In this document: positions 29,585 to 39,771 of the stretch, piece by piece
Numbering within the stretch: position 1 is the first letter of the stretch
Layout of the letters: each line of letters starts with the position of its first letter
Assembly (NCBI RefSeq): GCF_015686695.1
Contig: NZ_JADPMR010000001.1
Span: 2,480,001 to 2,544,000, forward strand
From: Vibrio nitrifigilis
GTDB taxonomy: Bacteria > Pseudomonadota > Gammaproteobacteria > Enterobacterales > Vibrionaceae
Length of the DNA stretch: 64,000 nucleotides
Reading direction: 5' to 3'
Notes under the pieces: generated by a model
The model's input: only the letters and a program-made list of their open reading frames with translations
What the model was told of the DNA's origin: nothing
The model's database searches: none
Translations under genes and position numbers: made by a program

Positions 29585-32500
29585 CACTGTTCTCCTCTAC
29601 CGTGTCTTCACCAATTTTGTGACGTTTCGTTTTGAACAAACTCATCACAAGGACAAAGAATACTGGTACAAAGAATATCGATAGAATAGTCGCGGATAAC
29701 ATACCGCCAACCACACCCCAACCGATAGCATTTCGGCTAGCGGCACCAGCACCAGTACTTAGTGCTAGAGGTAACACCCCGAGAATGAAGGCGAAAGAGG
29801 TCATCATGATTGGACGTAAACGCATACGACATGCATCAACGGTAGCCTCAACCAGTCCCATGCCATCGTCATACAAGGCTTTGGCGAATTCTACAATCAA
29901 GATGGCATTTTTTGCCGATAGACCAATGGTCGTCAACAAACCAACTTGGAAGTAAACGTCGTTTGACAACCCTTTGAACGTTGCTGCTAATACCGCCCCT
30001 AAAATACCTAGTGGTACAACAAGGATAACGGAGAATGGTACGCTCCAGCTTTCGTACAATGCCGCGAGAGACAAGAATACGATCAACAATGAAATACCAT
30101 ATAGCATGCCAGAGTTCGATGAAGATTGGCGTTCTTGGTAAGAAATACTACCCCAGTCAACCCCAATACCATCTGGCAGTTTTTTGACAAGTTTTTCAAT
30201 TTCTGCCATCGCTTCACCAGAACTGTGCCCTGCAGCGGCAGCACCTTGAATATTCATTGAAGCTGTACCGTTGAAACGTTCTAGGCGAGGTGAACCGTAG
30301 TCCCAATGGTAACTTGCAAATGCGCCGAATGGGACCATATCACCATCTTCGTTACGTACGTGCCATAACTCAAGATCCTTAGGATTCATACGGTAAGGTG
30401 CGTCAGCCTGCACGTATACTTTTTTGATACGACCGCCATCGACAAAGTCATTAACGTAGCTAGAGCCCCAAGCTGTAGATAGCATTGAGTTAATATCACT
30501 AACCGATACACCCATTGCCATCGCTTTTTCATAGTCGATATCGACTTTGAACTGAGGACCATCTTCCATACCGTTAGGACGCACAGCCGTTAAGACGGGA
30601 TCTTGTGCTGCCATACCTAACAACTGGTTACGAGCTTGCAATAACTTCTCATGACCTAAGCCACCATTATCAACAAGGTAAGCATCAAAACCACTGGATG
30701 TACCTAAGCTAGGAACTGCCGGAAGGTTGAAGGCAAACACTTGCGCTTCTTTGATCGTCGCTAGGAATCCCCAGGCCCGACCAATAATGGCATTAACTGA
30801 TTGATCTTCACGAGGACGCTTATCCCAGTCTTTCAGTTTTACAAACGCCATACCCATGTTTTGACCACTACCTGCGAAACTAAAACCGGCGATGGTAAAT
30901 ACAGAGTCGACGTTCTCTTTTTCTTTGGTGAGGAAGTAGTCTTGCAGTTTTTTACCTACCGCCATAGTACGTTCTTGAGTCGCACCGGTTGGAAGGGTAA
31001 TCATTGCCATAACAACGCCTTGGTCTTCTTCAGGCAAGAAGGAAGTCGGTAGACGTTGGAACAAGACAAGTAAACCACCGACGATCACCACATAAACGAC
31101 CACATAGCGGATTTTTTTCGACAAACTACCCGCAACAAATCGTTGGTAGCGATCCGTACCACTATTGAAGCTATTATTAAACCAAGCAAATGGCCCTTTC
31201 GTGATGTGGACTTCACCTTGACGGCGAGGTTTTAAGATCGTTGCACACAATGCTGGTGTCAGAATCATCGCACACAGAACAGATAGAACCATTGCTGATA
31301 CGATCGTTAGTGAGAACTGACGGTAAATAGCACCGGATGCGCCACCAAAGAAAGCCATTGGAACGAATACGGCACTCAATACCAGAGCGATACCTACCAA
31401 GGCACCGGTGATCTGACCCATGGATTTACGTGTCGCTTCGAGTGGCGATAAGCCATCCTCTTCCATCACACGTTCCACGTTTTCGACCACCACGATGGCA
31501 TCATCCACCAGCAAGCCAATCGCCAGCACCATACCAAACATGGTTAAGGTGTTAATCGAGTAGCCAAAGCTAGCCATAATACCGAACGTACCAAGCAGTA
31601 CGACAGGCACAGCAATGGTTGGTATTAATGTCGCGCGGAAGTTTTGCAAGAACACAAACATCACGATGAATACCAACACAACGGCTTCTGCGAGAGTGTG
31701 AACAACTTCTTCGATAGAGATTTTAACGAATGGTGTGGTATCAAATGGGTAAACAACCTTCATTCCGTGTGGGAAGTAAGGTGAAAGTTCAGCCATTTTT
31801 GCTTTCACATTCTCAGCGGTATCAAGGGCGTTAGCACCACTGGAAAGTTTGATCGCGATACCGGTTGAGTACTTGCCATTATAACGGGCAACGGCGGTAT
31901 AGCTTTCACCACCAATCTCAACGCGAGCGACGTCTTGGACGCGTACCTGTGAACCATCGCTTTGAACTTTTAGCAGGATATTTTTAAACTGTTCAACAGT
32001 TTGTAAACGTCCTTGAGCCGTAATGGTCGCAGTTATTTGTTGCCCCTTCACAGCCGGAGTACCACCTAAAGAGCCGACAGACACTTGCGTGTTTTGGCTT
32101 GAAATGGCGCTAGTTACATCACTTGGTGTTAGATTAAATTTGTTCAATTTGTTTGGATCTAACCAAATACGCATTGAGTGCTGAGCACCGAATACTTGAA
32201 CTTCACCAACACCTTGTACGCGGCTTAATGGGTCTTTAATGTGGGATACGGCATAATCAGATAATTCATTGTTATTCATTGAGTTATCGTCAGATATGAA
32301 GCCGACCACCATCAAGAAACTCGACGTCGATTTCGCTACAGTAATACCATAGTCGACCACCGAATCGGGTAAGGTGGATTCCACCGCACTCAGTTTGTTC
32401 TGTACTTGGACCTGAGCTATATCAGGGTCGGTACCTGTAGCAAAAGTTAACTGAATTTGGAATTGACCTGATGAGTCACTGCTAGAAGACATGTACAACA

Positions 32501-32723
32501 GGTTATCGATACCATTCATGTTTTGTTCGACAACCTGAGTAACACTACTTTCTACCGTTTTGGCAGAAGCACCAGTATAGGTACCAGAAATGGTAACTGA
32601 TGGTGGAGCGATCTGCGGATATTGCTCAATAGGTAGGGTTTCAATAGACAGAATCCCCGCGAGCATAATCAAGATCGCGACAACCCAAGCAAAGATGGGT
32701 CTATCGATGAAAAAACGAGCCAT
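29574..32723 (-). CDS. RND multidrug efflux permease (AcrB/MexB type, HAE1)
   Basis: Proton-driven inner membrane trimer that expels hydrophobic compounds, 1049 residues as expected. The N-terminus MARFFIDRPIFAWVVAILIM is diagnostic of HAE1. The two Asp residues of the proton relay stand in GLLVDDAIVVVENVERVMEE (transmembrane helix 4). The partner Lys is in TTIGLSAKNAILIVEFAK (helix 10). Both large periplasmic loops are intact (TYTGASAKTVESSVTQVVEQ and LPTGATQERTM). It lies between the adaptor and the outer membrane gene in the order adaptor-pump-channel. No dedicated regulator gene is adjacent. Confidence 0.96.
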   Translation of the reverse strand: MARFFIDRPIFAWVVAILIMLAGILSIETLPIEQYPQIAPPSVTISGTYTGASAKTVESSVTQVVEQNMNGIDNLLYMSSSSDSSGQFQIQLTFATGTDPDIAQVQVQNKLSAVESTLPDSVVDYGITVAKSTSSFLMVVGFISDDNSMNNNELSDYAVSHIKDPLSRVQGVGEVQVFGAQHSMRIWLDPNKLNKFNLTPSDVTSAISSQNTQVSVGSLGGTPAVKGQQITATITAQGRLQTVEQFKNILLKVQSDGSQVRVQDVARVEIGGESYTAVARYNGKYSTGIAIKLSSGANALDTAENVKAKMAELSPYFPHGMKVVYPFDTTPFVKISIEEVVHTLAEAVVLVFIVMFVFLQNFRATLIPTIAVPVVLLGTFGIMASFGYSINTLTMFGMVLAIGLLVDDAIVVVENVERVMEEDGLSPLEATRKSMGQITGALVGIALVLSAVFVPMAFFGGASGAIYRQFSLTIVSAMVLSVLCAMILTPALCATILKPRRQGEVHITKGPFAWFNNSFNSGTDRYQRFVAGSLSKKIRYVVVYVVIVGGLLVLFQRLPTSFLPEEDQGVVMAMITLPTGATQERTMAVGKKLQDYFLTKEKENVDSVFTIAGFSFAGSGQNMGMAFVKLKDWDKRPREDQSVNAIIGRAWGFLATIKEAQVFAFNLPAVPSLGTSSGFDAYLVDNGGLGHEKLLQARNQLLGMAAQDPVLTAVRPNGMEDGPQFKVDIDYEKAMAMGVSVSDINSMLSTAWGSSYVNDFVDGGRIKKVYVQADAPYRMNPKDLELWHVRNEDGDMVPFGAFASYHWDYGSPRLERFNGTASMNIQGAAAAGHSSGEAMAEIEKLVKKLPDGIGVDWGSISYQERQSSSNSGMLYGISLLIVFLSLAALYESWSVPFSVILVVPLGILGAVLAATFKGLSNDVYFQVGLLTTIGLSAKNAILIVEFAKALYDDGMGLVEATVDACRMRLRPIMMTSFAFILGVLPLALSTGAGAASRNAIGWGVVGGMLSATILSIFFVPVFFVLVMSLFKTKRHKIGEDTVEENSDAN

Positions 32724-32735
32724 AAAACAGAATTC

Positions 32736-33893
32736 CTATTTTTTGTCTACTTCTTTCGGTGCAACTAAGCTACCTGTCTGGATTTTTTGTAAACCAGTAA
32801 CAACGACTTGGTCGCCGTCCTTAAGGCCGCTGGTTACTAACCAGTTTTGACCCATCACACGGTCAGCTTCGACAACACGGTCTTCAACTTTGTTATTGCT
32901 GTTGACGATATTGACGTGTGCACGACCTTGCGTGTCACGAGAAACTGCTGCTTGAGGAACCAAGAACGCTTTTGCTTTGTAATCTACTGGAACAGTTGCA
33001 CGAACATATAATCCAGGTAACAGAGTGTCGTCAGGGTTTGGAAGTAGTGCACGAAGGTTTACAGTACCTGTTGACTCGTTAACAGAAACATCTGCAAATT
33101 GTAGGGTTGCTTTCTGGTCAACTTTGCTACCATCATCTAGTGTTAGTGTAATACCTGTTAACTTAGGATTTTTCGCATCATCACCGCCTTGTGCTTTAGC
33201 GCGTTGGCGAAGTTTTAGCACAGTGCTACTTGGCTGAGAGATATCAACGTAAAGTGGGTCAAGCTGTCTAATGGTTGCTAGGTAATCAGATTGGTTTGCC
33301 GTTACCAAGGCACCTTCTGTCACGGTTGATTTACCGATACGACCAGAAATTGGCGCTTTGATTTTGGTGTAATCCAAATTAATTTGTGCTGTTTTTACAG
33401 CGGCTTTCGCAGCAAGAACAGAAGCTTGTGCCGCACGATAAGTGGCCATGGCGTCTTCATAATCTTGTTCACTGATAGCTCGGTTTTTTACCAAGCCAGC
33501 GTAACGATCTGCTTGCAGCTTAGATTTAACTAAGGTGGCTTGAGCAGAGGCTAAATCTGCTTTAGCACTTTCTAGGTTTGCTTCATAAGTTGCTGGGTCG
33601 ATTTGGTAAAGAACATCGCCTTTCTCAACGTTACTACCTTCAACAAACAGACGTTTAATAATAATACCTTCAACTTGAGGACGTACTTCAGCAACGCGGT
33701 ATGCGCTAGTGCGGCCTGGTAATTGATCGGTAATTTCAATTGGCTGAGAGTGAAGAACAACCGTGTCGACAGCAACTGCTTGAGGTTGTTGATTGGTGAC
33801 GTTGTCTGAGGCTTCCTTCTGGCAGCCTGTCAATGCCAACGCTAAGCCTATGGCAATCATAGAATTGCGGTATCTAGGCAAGACTTTCGTCAT
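32736..33893 (-). CDS. RND efflux periplasmic adaptor lipoprotein (AcrA/MexA type)
   Basis: Membrane-fusion protein that bridges the pump and the outer membrane channel. The signal peptide ends in the lipobox LTGC (about residue 23). The lipoyl halves (AEVRPQVEGIIIKRLFVEG and YTKIKAPISGRIGKSTVTEG) flank an alpha-helical hairpin. The C-terminal part holds the beta-barrel and membrane-proximal domains. 385 residues is the standard length. The ATG at 33893 has AGGAG upstream. It is first in the operon. Confidence 0.95.
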   Translation of the reverse strand: MTKVLPRYRNSMIAIGLALALTGCQKEASDNVTNQQPQAVAVDTVVLHSQPIEITDQLPGRTSAYRVAEVRPQVEGIIIKRLFVEGSNVEKGDVLYQIDPATYEANLESAKADLASAQATLVKSKLQADRYAGLVKNRAISEQDYEDAMATYRAAQASVLAAKAAVKTAQINLDYTKIKAPISGRIGKSTVTEGALVTANQSDYLATIRQLDPLYVDISQPSSTVLKLRQRAKAQGGDDAKNPKLTGITLTLDDGSKVDQKATLQFADVSVNESTGTVNLRALLPNPDDTLLPGLYVRATVPVDYKAKAFLVPQAAVSRDTQGRAHVNIVNSNNKVEDRVVEADRVMGQNWLVTSGLKDGDQVVVTGLQKIQTGSLVAPKEVDKK

Positions 33894-34417
33894 AGTTTAT
33901 CTCCTGATAACAATTATTTTGTGCTTACCACTGACGTGCTGCATTACCTATAGTTTCACAGCAAAAATGACAGACTAAGCACCTAAGTCTTTATAAACGT
34001 TAAGTTCGGTGAATAATGGTATTTGGATAGAATCATAAAATTCTAGTCTGGGGAGGGTTAATACAAGGTTAACACTCCGTGTTGACCGTTTTAAACTTGA
34101 TCGCTGTGTATATTCCGTACGCTTAAAATCAGCATAACGGCTTAAGTATAGATAGCAAGGTTTTGTTAATGCTCATCTTCCTCTTTTATCACCATAAAAC
34201 AATGGTCTTACGCAAAAAATAATCACTAGATTAGTTGTGTAAATAGGTGATTTTTGAAATGAATAGCAGAATTTTATTTATATAAAGCAAAGTGATGAAT
34301 ATTTTATACTGTATGAGTGGGCTATATGTTGAATATCAGCACGTGATTCTTTTATGAAATTTTTAAGGCGTAAAGGAATGAAAATATCAAGGAAGGATAA
34401 ATTGACGAAAGAGATAA
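33894..34417. other. Upstream region of the RND operon
   Basis: About 520 bases without a gene. The notable element is a 21-base imperfect inverted repeat GGTTAACAC-N3-GTGTTGACC at 34067-34087, about 175 bases upstream of the adaptor start. It could be an operator. The rest is AT-rich and I see no further structure. Confidence 0.5.
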
Positions 34418-34449
34418 GAAAAAGCATGGCTAACCAGATAGCCATGCTT
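34418..34449 (-). terminator. Terminator of gor
   Basis: AAGCATGGCTA and TAGCCATGCTT form an 11-bp stem; on the minus strand it runs into TTTTT. Confidence 0.85.
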
Positions 34450-34468
34450 GAAATGTAAAGCTTTGTGC

Positions 34469-35824
34469 CTAACGCATTGTTACAAATTCTTCCGAACCTG
34501 TCGGGTGAATTGCTACTACAGAATCAAAATCTGCTTTGGTTGCGCCCATCTTCATTGCTACACCAAAACCTTGGATCATCTCATCCATAGTGAAACCAAT
34601 GCCGTGTAGACCAACTACTTTTTCTTCAGGGCCCGCACAAACTAGCTTCATCTTACAAGGTTGGCGGTGTTGAGTCACTGCGGTGTACATGGCGGTAAAG
34701 CCTGATTTGTACACTTTAACGTTTTCTTCACCGTATTGAGCGATAGCTTCAGGTTCAGTTAGACCAATGGTTCCGATTGGAGGGTGGCTAAATACCACGG
34801 TTGGTACCAGATCATAGTCCATCTTGGCATCTTTCTTACCATTGAATAGACGTTCTGATAGTTGACGACCTGCTTTTACCGCCACTGGGGTCAATTCAAT
34901 ACCGCCTTCCATGATATCGCCAACGCAGTAAATACCGTCAACGTTAGTGGTTTGGTATTCATCAACTTTAATGTAGCCGCGTTCGTTAGTCGCTACACCT
35001 GTTGCTGCTAAATTGATCGCATCTGTTGCTGGGTGACGACCGATCGCCCAAATTAGTTGATCGACGTTTTGGCTGTTGCCGTTATCAAAGTGAACGGTAA
35101 GGCTACCATCGGCTTCTTTGATCACTTCTTTTGGCACGCTGTGCGTATGAAGTTTTGGACCTTCTGCTTCCATGACTTCAACCAAGGTTTCGATAACCAT
35201 AGGATCGAATGAACGCAGTGGGGATTCTTTACGGCAGAATAGATGTGTTTCTGTACCAAGTGCATTGAGCACACCAGCAATTTCTACAGCGATGTAACCA
35301 GCACCAATAACAGCAACACGTTTTGGCTGTTCTTTCAGTTCGAAGAAGCCATTGGAATCAATGCCGTACTCCGCGCCTGGGATGTTTGGAATGGTTGGAC
35401 GGCCACCCACTGCGATAAGAATATGATCTGCGGTGTAATGTTCGCCATTTACTTCTACCGTTTTGGCATCTACAAATTTTGCAAAGCCACGGATAACTTC
35501 CACTTTGTTATTACCCAATACGCGGTCGTAAGATTGGTGAATTCGACCAATATACGCTTGGCGGCTTTCAACAAGCTTGCCCCAATCAAATTTTTTGATG
35601 TCAACATCAAAGCCGTAGTCGGCTGCGTAGAGGTTCATTGCTTCTGCAACTTGCGCTCCATGCCACATTACTTTCTTTGGAACACAACCAACGTTGACAC
35701 AAGTGCCGCCAAGATCTTTGGTTTCAATCAGCGCGACTTTGGCGCCGTACATGGCTGCACGGTTAGCTGAAGCGATACCGCCACTGCCACCACCGATACA
35801 GATATAATCAAAATGCGTTGCCAT
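34469..35824 (-). CDS. gor: Glutathione-disulfide reductase
   Basis: FAD- and NADPH-dependent enzyme that keeps glutathione reduced in the cytoplasm. The FAD dinucleotide fold is ICIGGGSGGIASANRAAMYG. The redox disulfide is GGTCVNVGCVPKK (Cys42/Cys47). The NADPH fold is VAVIGAGYIAVEIAGVLNAL, and the catalytic His is in the C-terminal HPTGSEEFVTM. The start at ATG 35824 with GGAGAA upstream gives 451 residues; an upstream GTG-initiated extension is unlikely. It is followed by a terminator and preceded by rlmJ on the same strand, as in V. cholerae and E. coli. Confidence 0.97.
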   Translation of the reverse strand: MATHFDYICIGGGSGGIASANRAAMYGAKVALIETKDLGGTCVNVGCVPKKVMWHGAQVAEAMNLYAADYGFDVDIKKFDWGKLVESRQAYIGRIHQSYDRVLGNNKVEVIRGFAKFVDAKTVEVNGEHYTADHILIAVGGRPTIPNIPGAEYGIDSNGFFELKEQPKRVAVIGAGYIAVEIAGVLNALGTETHLFCRKESPLRSFDPMVIETLVEVMEAEGPKLHTHSVPKEVIKEADGSLTVHFDNGNSQNVDQLIWAIGRHPATDAINLAATGVATNERGYIKVDEYQTTNVDGIYCVGDIMEGGIELTPVAVKAGRQLSERLFNGKKDAKMDYDLVPTVVFSHPPIGTIGLTEPEAIAQYGEENVKVYKSGFTAMYTAVTQHRQPCKMKLVCAGPEEKVVGLHGIGFTMDEMIQGFGVAMKMGATKADFDSVVAIHPTGSEEFVTMR

Positions 35825-35977
35825 TACTTTCTCCATTTTTAGTCACTCCGATACTCGGTTGAGAACGAGTTTAATGTCGTGAGCGCCATTTCATTGTTAA
35901 CCTAATGAGATTGGGATCGAATTACCGAACTCAAGTTTTCTTACCGCTTTTTCGTTTCTGCTATTTGTTATGCCTGA

Positions 35978-36817
35978 TTATTCAGGAACAATCCAGTCTA
36001 CCTTAAAGTGGCCTGTTGCTGGTGCAATCGCTTGTTGCAGAAATGGAAGAACAACTTTCATCTGGCTCTCTAATTTCCACGGCGGGTTAATCACGATCAT
36101 GCCAGAGGCAGTCATGCCTCGTTCATTGGTATCGGGAGATACACCCAGTTCTATTTGTAAAATTTTACGAATACCTAAAGCTTCTAATCCTTCGATCATA
36201 TCTTCGATATCGCAGCGATTGACCACAGGATACCAAATAGCGTAAATGCCTGTTGCCCAACGTTTGTAACTTTGTGCGATAGCATTCACTACGTCACGAT
36301 ATTCGTGAGCTAACTCATAAGGTGGATCGATTAAAACTAATCCACGACGCTCTTGGGGCGGTAAGCTGGCTTTTAAGCGAGCAAAACCATCTTCTTTAAA
36401 GATTTTTACTTGTCGATCGCGATGGAACTCTTGTTCTAAAAGTGGGTAGTCACTCGGGTGTAATTCCGTTAACACCATGCGATCTTGTGGACGTAAGTGA
36501 GCACGTGCTACGCGAGGAGAGCCTGGGTAGTAACGCAGTTCGCCATCGTTATTGAGTTCGCGGATTGCATCGAGGTAACTTTGAATGTCTTCTGGAATAT
36601 TATTTTGCTGCCATAAGCGCGCAATACCTTGTTTGTATTCGCCTGTTTTTTCTGACCATTCATGGGTGAGATCGTAACGGCCAACACCTGAATGCGTATC
36701 ATGATAAACGAAAGGTTTCTCTTTCTGTTGTAACGAAGACAAGATCAAGCTTTGTACGATGTGCTTAACGACATCGGCATGGTTGCCAGCGTGGAAGCTG
36801 TGACGATAACTTAGCAA
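35978..36817 (-). CDS. rlmJ: 23S rRNA (adenine2030-N6)-methyltransferase
   Basis: SAM-dependent methyltransferase that modifies A2030 of 23S rRNA before ribosome assembly. The N-terminus LSYRHSFHAGNHADVVKHIV and the catalytic DPPYE motif (VLIDPPYELAHEYRDV) are clear. So are the middle block YYPGSPRVARAHLRPQDRM and the C-terminal GSGM-type ASGMIVINPPWKLE. 279 residues. The start codon is TTG at 36817, preceded by GAGAGAAT; no ATG fits the conserved N-terminus. Confidence 0.95.
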   Translation of the reverse strand: MLSYRHSFHAGNHADVVKHIVQSLILSSLQQKEKPFVYHDTHSGVGRYDLTHEWSEKTGEYKQGIARLWQQNNIPEDIQSYLDAIRELNNDGELRYYPGSPRVARAHLRPQDRMVLTELHPSDYPLLEQEFHRDRQVKIFKEDGFARLKASLPPQERRGLVLIDPPYELAHEYRDVVNAIAQSYKRWATGIYAIWYPVVNRCDIEDMIEGLEALGIRKILQIELGVSPDTNERGMTASGMIVINPPWKLESQMKVVLPFLQQAIAPATGHFKVDWIVPE

Positions 36818-37043
36818 ATTATTCTCTCAAAACCCGGTTCGGGCGATCATCAGTAGATAAAATATAAACATGATTATATACGTTAACGATCGGCTTTTGG
36901 AGAGTCATGCAGGAGAGCTTCGAGTATCAATTGTGAACTTATCGTAAGCATCACTATTGAAAATTACTTAATCTACCTATATTTAACTAATTGTCTCGGT
37001 CGAAATTTAGCGACCCACCGTTTTACTGAAAAAGGAACGTCAT

Positions 37044-39086
37044 ATGTCTAATCCACTTCTTACTTTTACGGATTTGCCACCGTTCTCAGCGATTAAACCG
37101 GAACATGTTAAGCCGGCTGTTGAGAAAGCAATTGAAGATTGTCGGACACAAATTGAAGCTGTTCTAAAAGAGAATACTCAGCCTACTTGGGACAACGTGA
37201 TAGCGCCGATCGAAGAAGTGGATGATCGCCTAAGCCGTATTTGGTCACCTGTGAGTCATATGAACTCAGTGATGAATAGCGAAGAGCTGCGTGAAGCTTA
37301 TGAAAGCTGTTTACCTTTATTATCAGAATATGGCACTTGGGTTGGTCAACACAAAGGTCTGTTCCAAGCCTATAAAGCGATTAAAGCGAGTGACGAATTC
37401 GCCAACTACACTCAGGCACAAAAGAAAACCATCACAAATGCACTACGTGATTTTGAACTGTCTGGTATTGGTCTGCCTGTTGCAGAGCAAAAACGTTATG
37501 GTGAAATCAGCAAACGCCTTTCTGAGTTAGGTTCGAAATTCTCTAACAATGTACTGGATGCCACCATGGGGTGGAGCAAACAGGTTACTGACGAGAAAGA
37601 ACTGTCTGGTATGCCAGAGTCTGCATTAGCAGCGGCGAAGGCTGCAGCTGAAGCAAAAGGTATCGACGGTTATCTATTAACACTGGATATTCCTTCGTAT
37701 TTACCTGTTATGACTTATTGTGACAACCAAGCGCTACGTAAAGAACTTTACGAAGCGTATGTGACTCGAGCTTCAGACCGTGGCCCGAATGCGGGCAAAT
37801 GGGATAACACCGAAGTGATGGCGGAAGAGCTAAAACTACGTCATGAAATTGCACGTATGCTTGGTTTTAACTCTTATAGTGAAAAATCACTAGCGACCAA
37901 AATGGCCGAATCGCCAGAACAGGTACTGAAATTCCTTAACGACTTAGCGGTGAAAGTGAAGCCTCAAGGTGAACGCGAAGTTGAAGAGCTACGCCAATTC
38001 GCCGAACAAGAGTTTGGTGTTACCGAGCTGCAGTTATGGGATATCGCTTATTACAGTGAAAAACAGAAACAGCACCTATTCCAAATCTCTGATGAAGAGC
38101 TGCGTCCTTACTTCCCTGAAGACAAAGTTGTTAATGGTCTATTTGAAGTCCTAAACCGCGTGTTTGGTATGAAGGTTGTTGAGCGTACAGGCGTCGAAAC
38201 TTGGCATGAATCGGTCCGTTTCTTCGATATCTTTGATAGCAACGAGCAACTGCGCGGTAGTTTCTATCTTGATTTATACGCCCGTGAACATAAACGTGGT
38301 GGCGCATGGATGGATGAATGCCGTGTGCGACGCATTACCAAAGATGGCGAGCTGCAGACTCCAGTTGCTTACCTAACGTGTAACTTCAACCGTCCTGTTG
38401 GTGATAAGCCTGCGTTATTTACCCACGATGAAGTTGTGACGCTCTTCCATGAGACGGGGCATGGTATTCACCATATGCTGACTCAAGTTGGCGTTGGCTC
38501 TGTATCGGGTATTAATGGTGTACCTTGGGATGCGGTTGAGCTGCCAAGTCAGTTCTTAGAAAACTGGTGCTGGGAAGAAGAGGCGCTTGCGTTTATTTCT
38601 GGTCACTACGAAACGGGTGAGCCGCTACCAAAAGAGATGTTAGATAAGATGCTCGCTGCGAAAAACTTCCAGTCTGCGATGTTTATCTTGCGTCAGCTTG
38701 AATTTGGTTTGTTTGATTTCACTCTGCACACCAATTACGACCCAGAAGTGGGACCTCGTGTATTGGAAACGCTAGCGGAAGTGAAACAGAAAGTCGCGGT
38801 TCTACCAAGCTTAGAATGGAATCGTTTCTCACATGGCTTTAGTCATATCTTTGCTGGTGGCTATAGCGCAGGTTACTACAGCTATTTATGGGCTGAAGTT
38901 CTTTCTTCGGATGCGTATTCACGCTTTGAAGAAGACGGTATTTTCAATGCAGAAACTGGTCAAAGTTTCTTGAATAACATTCTTGAAATGGGTGGTAGCG
39001 AAGAGCCTATGGAGCTATTCAAACGCTTCCGAGGTCGTGAGCCAAAAATTGATGCGCTTCTGCGTCATGCTGGAATTGCTGCATAA
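37044..39086 (+). CDS. prlC: Oligopeptidase A
   Basis: Zinc metallopeptidase of the M3 family that degrades peptides and cleaved signal peptides in the cytoplasm. The zinc site FHETGHGIHHML (HExGH at about residue 469) is intact, with the downstream Glu in the ENWCWEEEALAF segment. Start MSNPLLTFTDLPPFSAIKPEHV is typical. 680 residues, full length. AAGGA precedes the ATG. It is followed by a clear terminator. Adjacent to rlmJ in the opposite orientation, as in related genomes. Confidence 0.97.
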   Translation: MSNPLLTFTDLPPFSAIKPEHVKPAVEKAIEDCRTQIEAVLKENTQPTWDNVIAPIEEVDDRLSRIWSPVSHMNSVMNSEELREAYESCLPLLSEYGTWVGQHKGLFQAYKAIKASDEFANYTQAQKKTITNALRDFELSGIGLPVAEQKRYGEISKRLSELGSKFSNNVLDATMGWSKQVTDEKELSGMPESALAAAKAAAEAKGIDGYLLTLDIPSYLPVMTYCDNQALRKELYEAYVTRASDRGPNAGKWDNTEVMAEELKLRHEIARMLGFNSYSEKSLATKMAESPEQVLKFLNDLAVKVKPQGEREVEELRQFAEQEFGVTELQLWDIAYYSEKQKQHLFQISDEELRPYFPEDKVVNGLFEVLNRVFGMKVVERTGVETWHESVRFFDIFDSNEQLRGSFYLDLYAREHKRGGAWMDECRVRRITKDGELQTPVAYLTCNFNRPVGDKPALFTHDEVVTLFHETGHGIHHMLTQVGVGSVSGINGVPWDAVELPSQFLENWCWEEEALAFISGHYETGEPLPKEMLDKMLAAKNFQSAMFILRQLEFGLFDFTLHTNYDPEVGPRVLETLAEVKQKVAVLPSLEWNRFSHGFSHIFAGGYSAGYYSYLWAEVLSSDAYSRFEEDGIFNAETGQSFLNNILEMGGSEEPMELFKRFRGREPKIDALLRHAGIAA

Positions 39087-39103
39087 GCTAATTCTTATTA
39101 AAT

Positions 39104-39132
39104 CAGCCTCGCATTTGCGAGGCTGTTTTGTT
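39104..39132 (+). terminator. Terminator of prlC
   Basis: CAGCCTCGCA and TGCGAGGCTG form a 10-bp stem with a 2-base loop and a T-rich tail. Confidence 0.88.
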
Positions 39133-39491
39133 TTTGGCGCAAAGAAATGGAGCGTTGCAGCCTTGATTTTTATTCAAGCAGAGTAAATTTCTGTAAATGT
39201 TATTAGCCAGCTTTTAGCGTCAATGCCTTCAACTCGATGAGAATTTTAGAAAAATTCCCATCTTAAAATAAGAAACACTGTTCAAAATAATTTTATTTTA
39301 ATTCTTTGTTTACCAAAGCTATTTTGTTACATCACAAGATGAATTTCAGAGGGGTAGGTGCTGGGCTGTCTCGAATGTTGGCACCAGTTTCACCACTTGT
39401 TAGGCGATTTTCTCCACGTTTTTGCTGGGTTTTCCTTCGTGAATTTTGCTGTAAAATCGTTCAGCAAGATGAATTGTTTAGGAGTCATCAT
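39133..39491 (+). other. Gene-free stretch before the small lipoprotein
   Basis: About 360 bases. An in-frame extension of the lipoprotein frame starts at 39306, but it has no family features and lacks a ribosome site. No RNA or repeat was recognised. Confidence 0.5.
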
Positions 39492-39632
39492 ATGAAAACT
39501 TTAATGAAAGGTTTGCTTGTGCTAGCAGTGGTTGCAGGTATGTCTGGTTGTATTCCAATGCCAGGAATGCATGGTGGCCCACATTTCGGTAATGTTATGC
39601 CAACCAATCAACCGACTGATCTGCCATCTTAA
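39492..39632 (+). CDS. Small predicted lipoprotein (46 residues)
   Basis: A short exported protein: MKTLMKGLLVLAVVAGMSGC is a complete lipoprotein signal with lipobox MSGC. The mature part is only about 27 residues, rich in Pro, Gly, Met and His (IPMPGMHGGPHFGNVMPTNQ). GGAG lies 8 bases before the ATG. No family recognised; the His/Met content could suggest metal binding, but this is a guess. A hairpin follows at 39648-39678 before uvrD. Confidence 0.7.
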   Translation: MKTLMKGLLVLAVVAGMSGCIPMPGMHGGPHFGNVMPTNQPTDLPS

Positions 39633-39647
39633 GTTGAATAAAAATTT

Positions 39648-39678
39648 TTCCGCATCAGCCCCTCTCGCTGATGTGGAA
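39648..39678. repeat. Hairpin between the small lipoprotein gene and uvrD
   Basis: TTCCGCATCAGC (39648-39659) pairs with GCTGATGTGGAA (39667-39678), 11 of 12 positions. There is no T run on the plus strand; on the minus strand it is followed by As and Ts. Function uncertain. Confidence 0.55.
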
Positions 39679-39771
39679 TGTTTCCTTTCTCGCAAATTCC
39701 CTTCTCTTGAAAAAGAAATTGCCTACAACACGAGCATCTTGGTGCCATTTAGGGTTATACTCTTTGCCATT

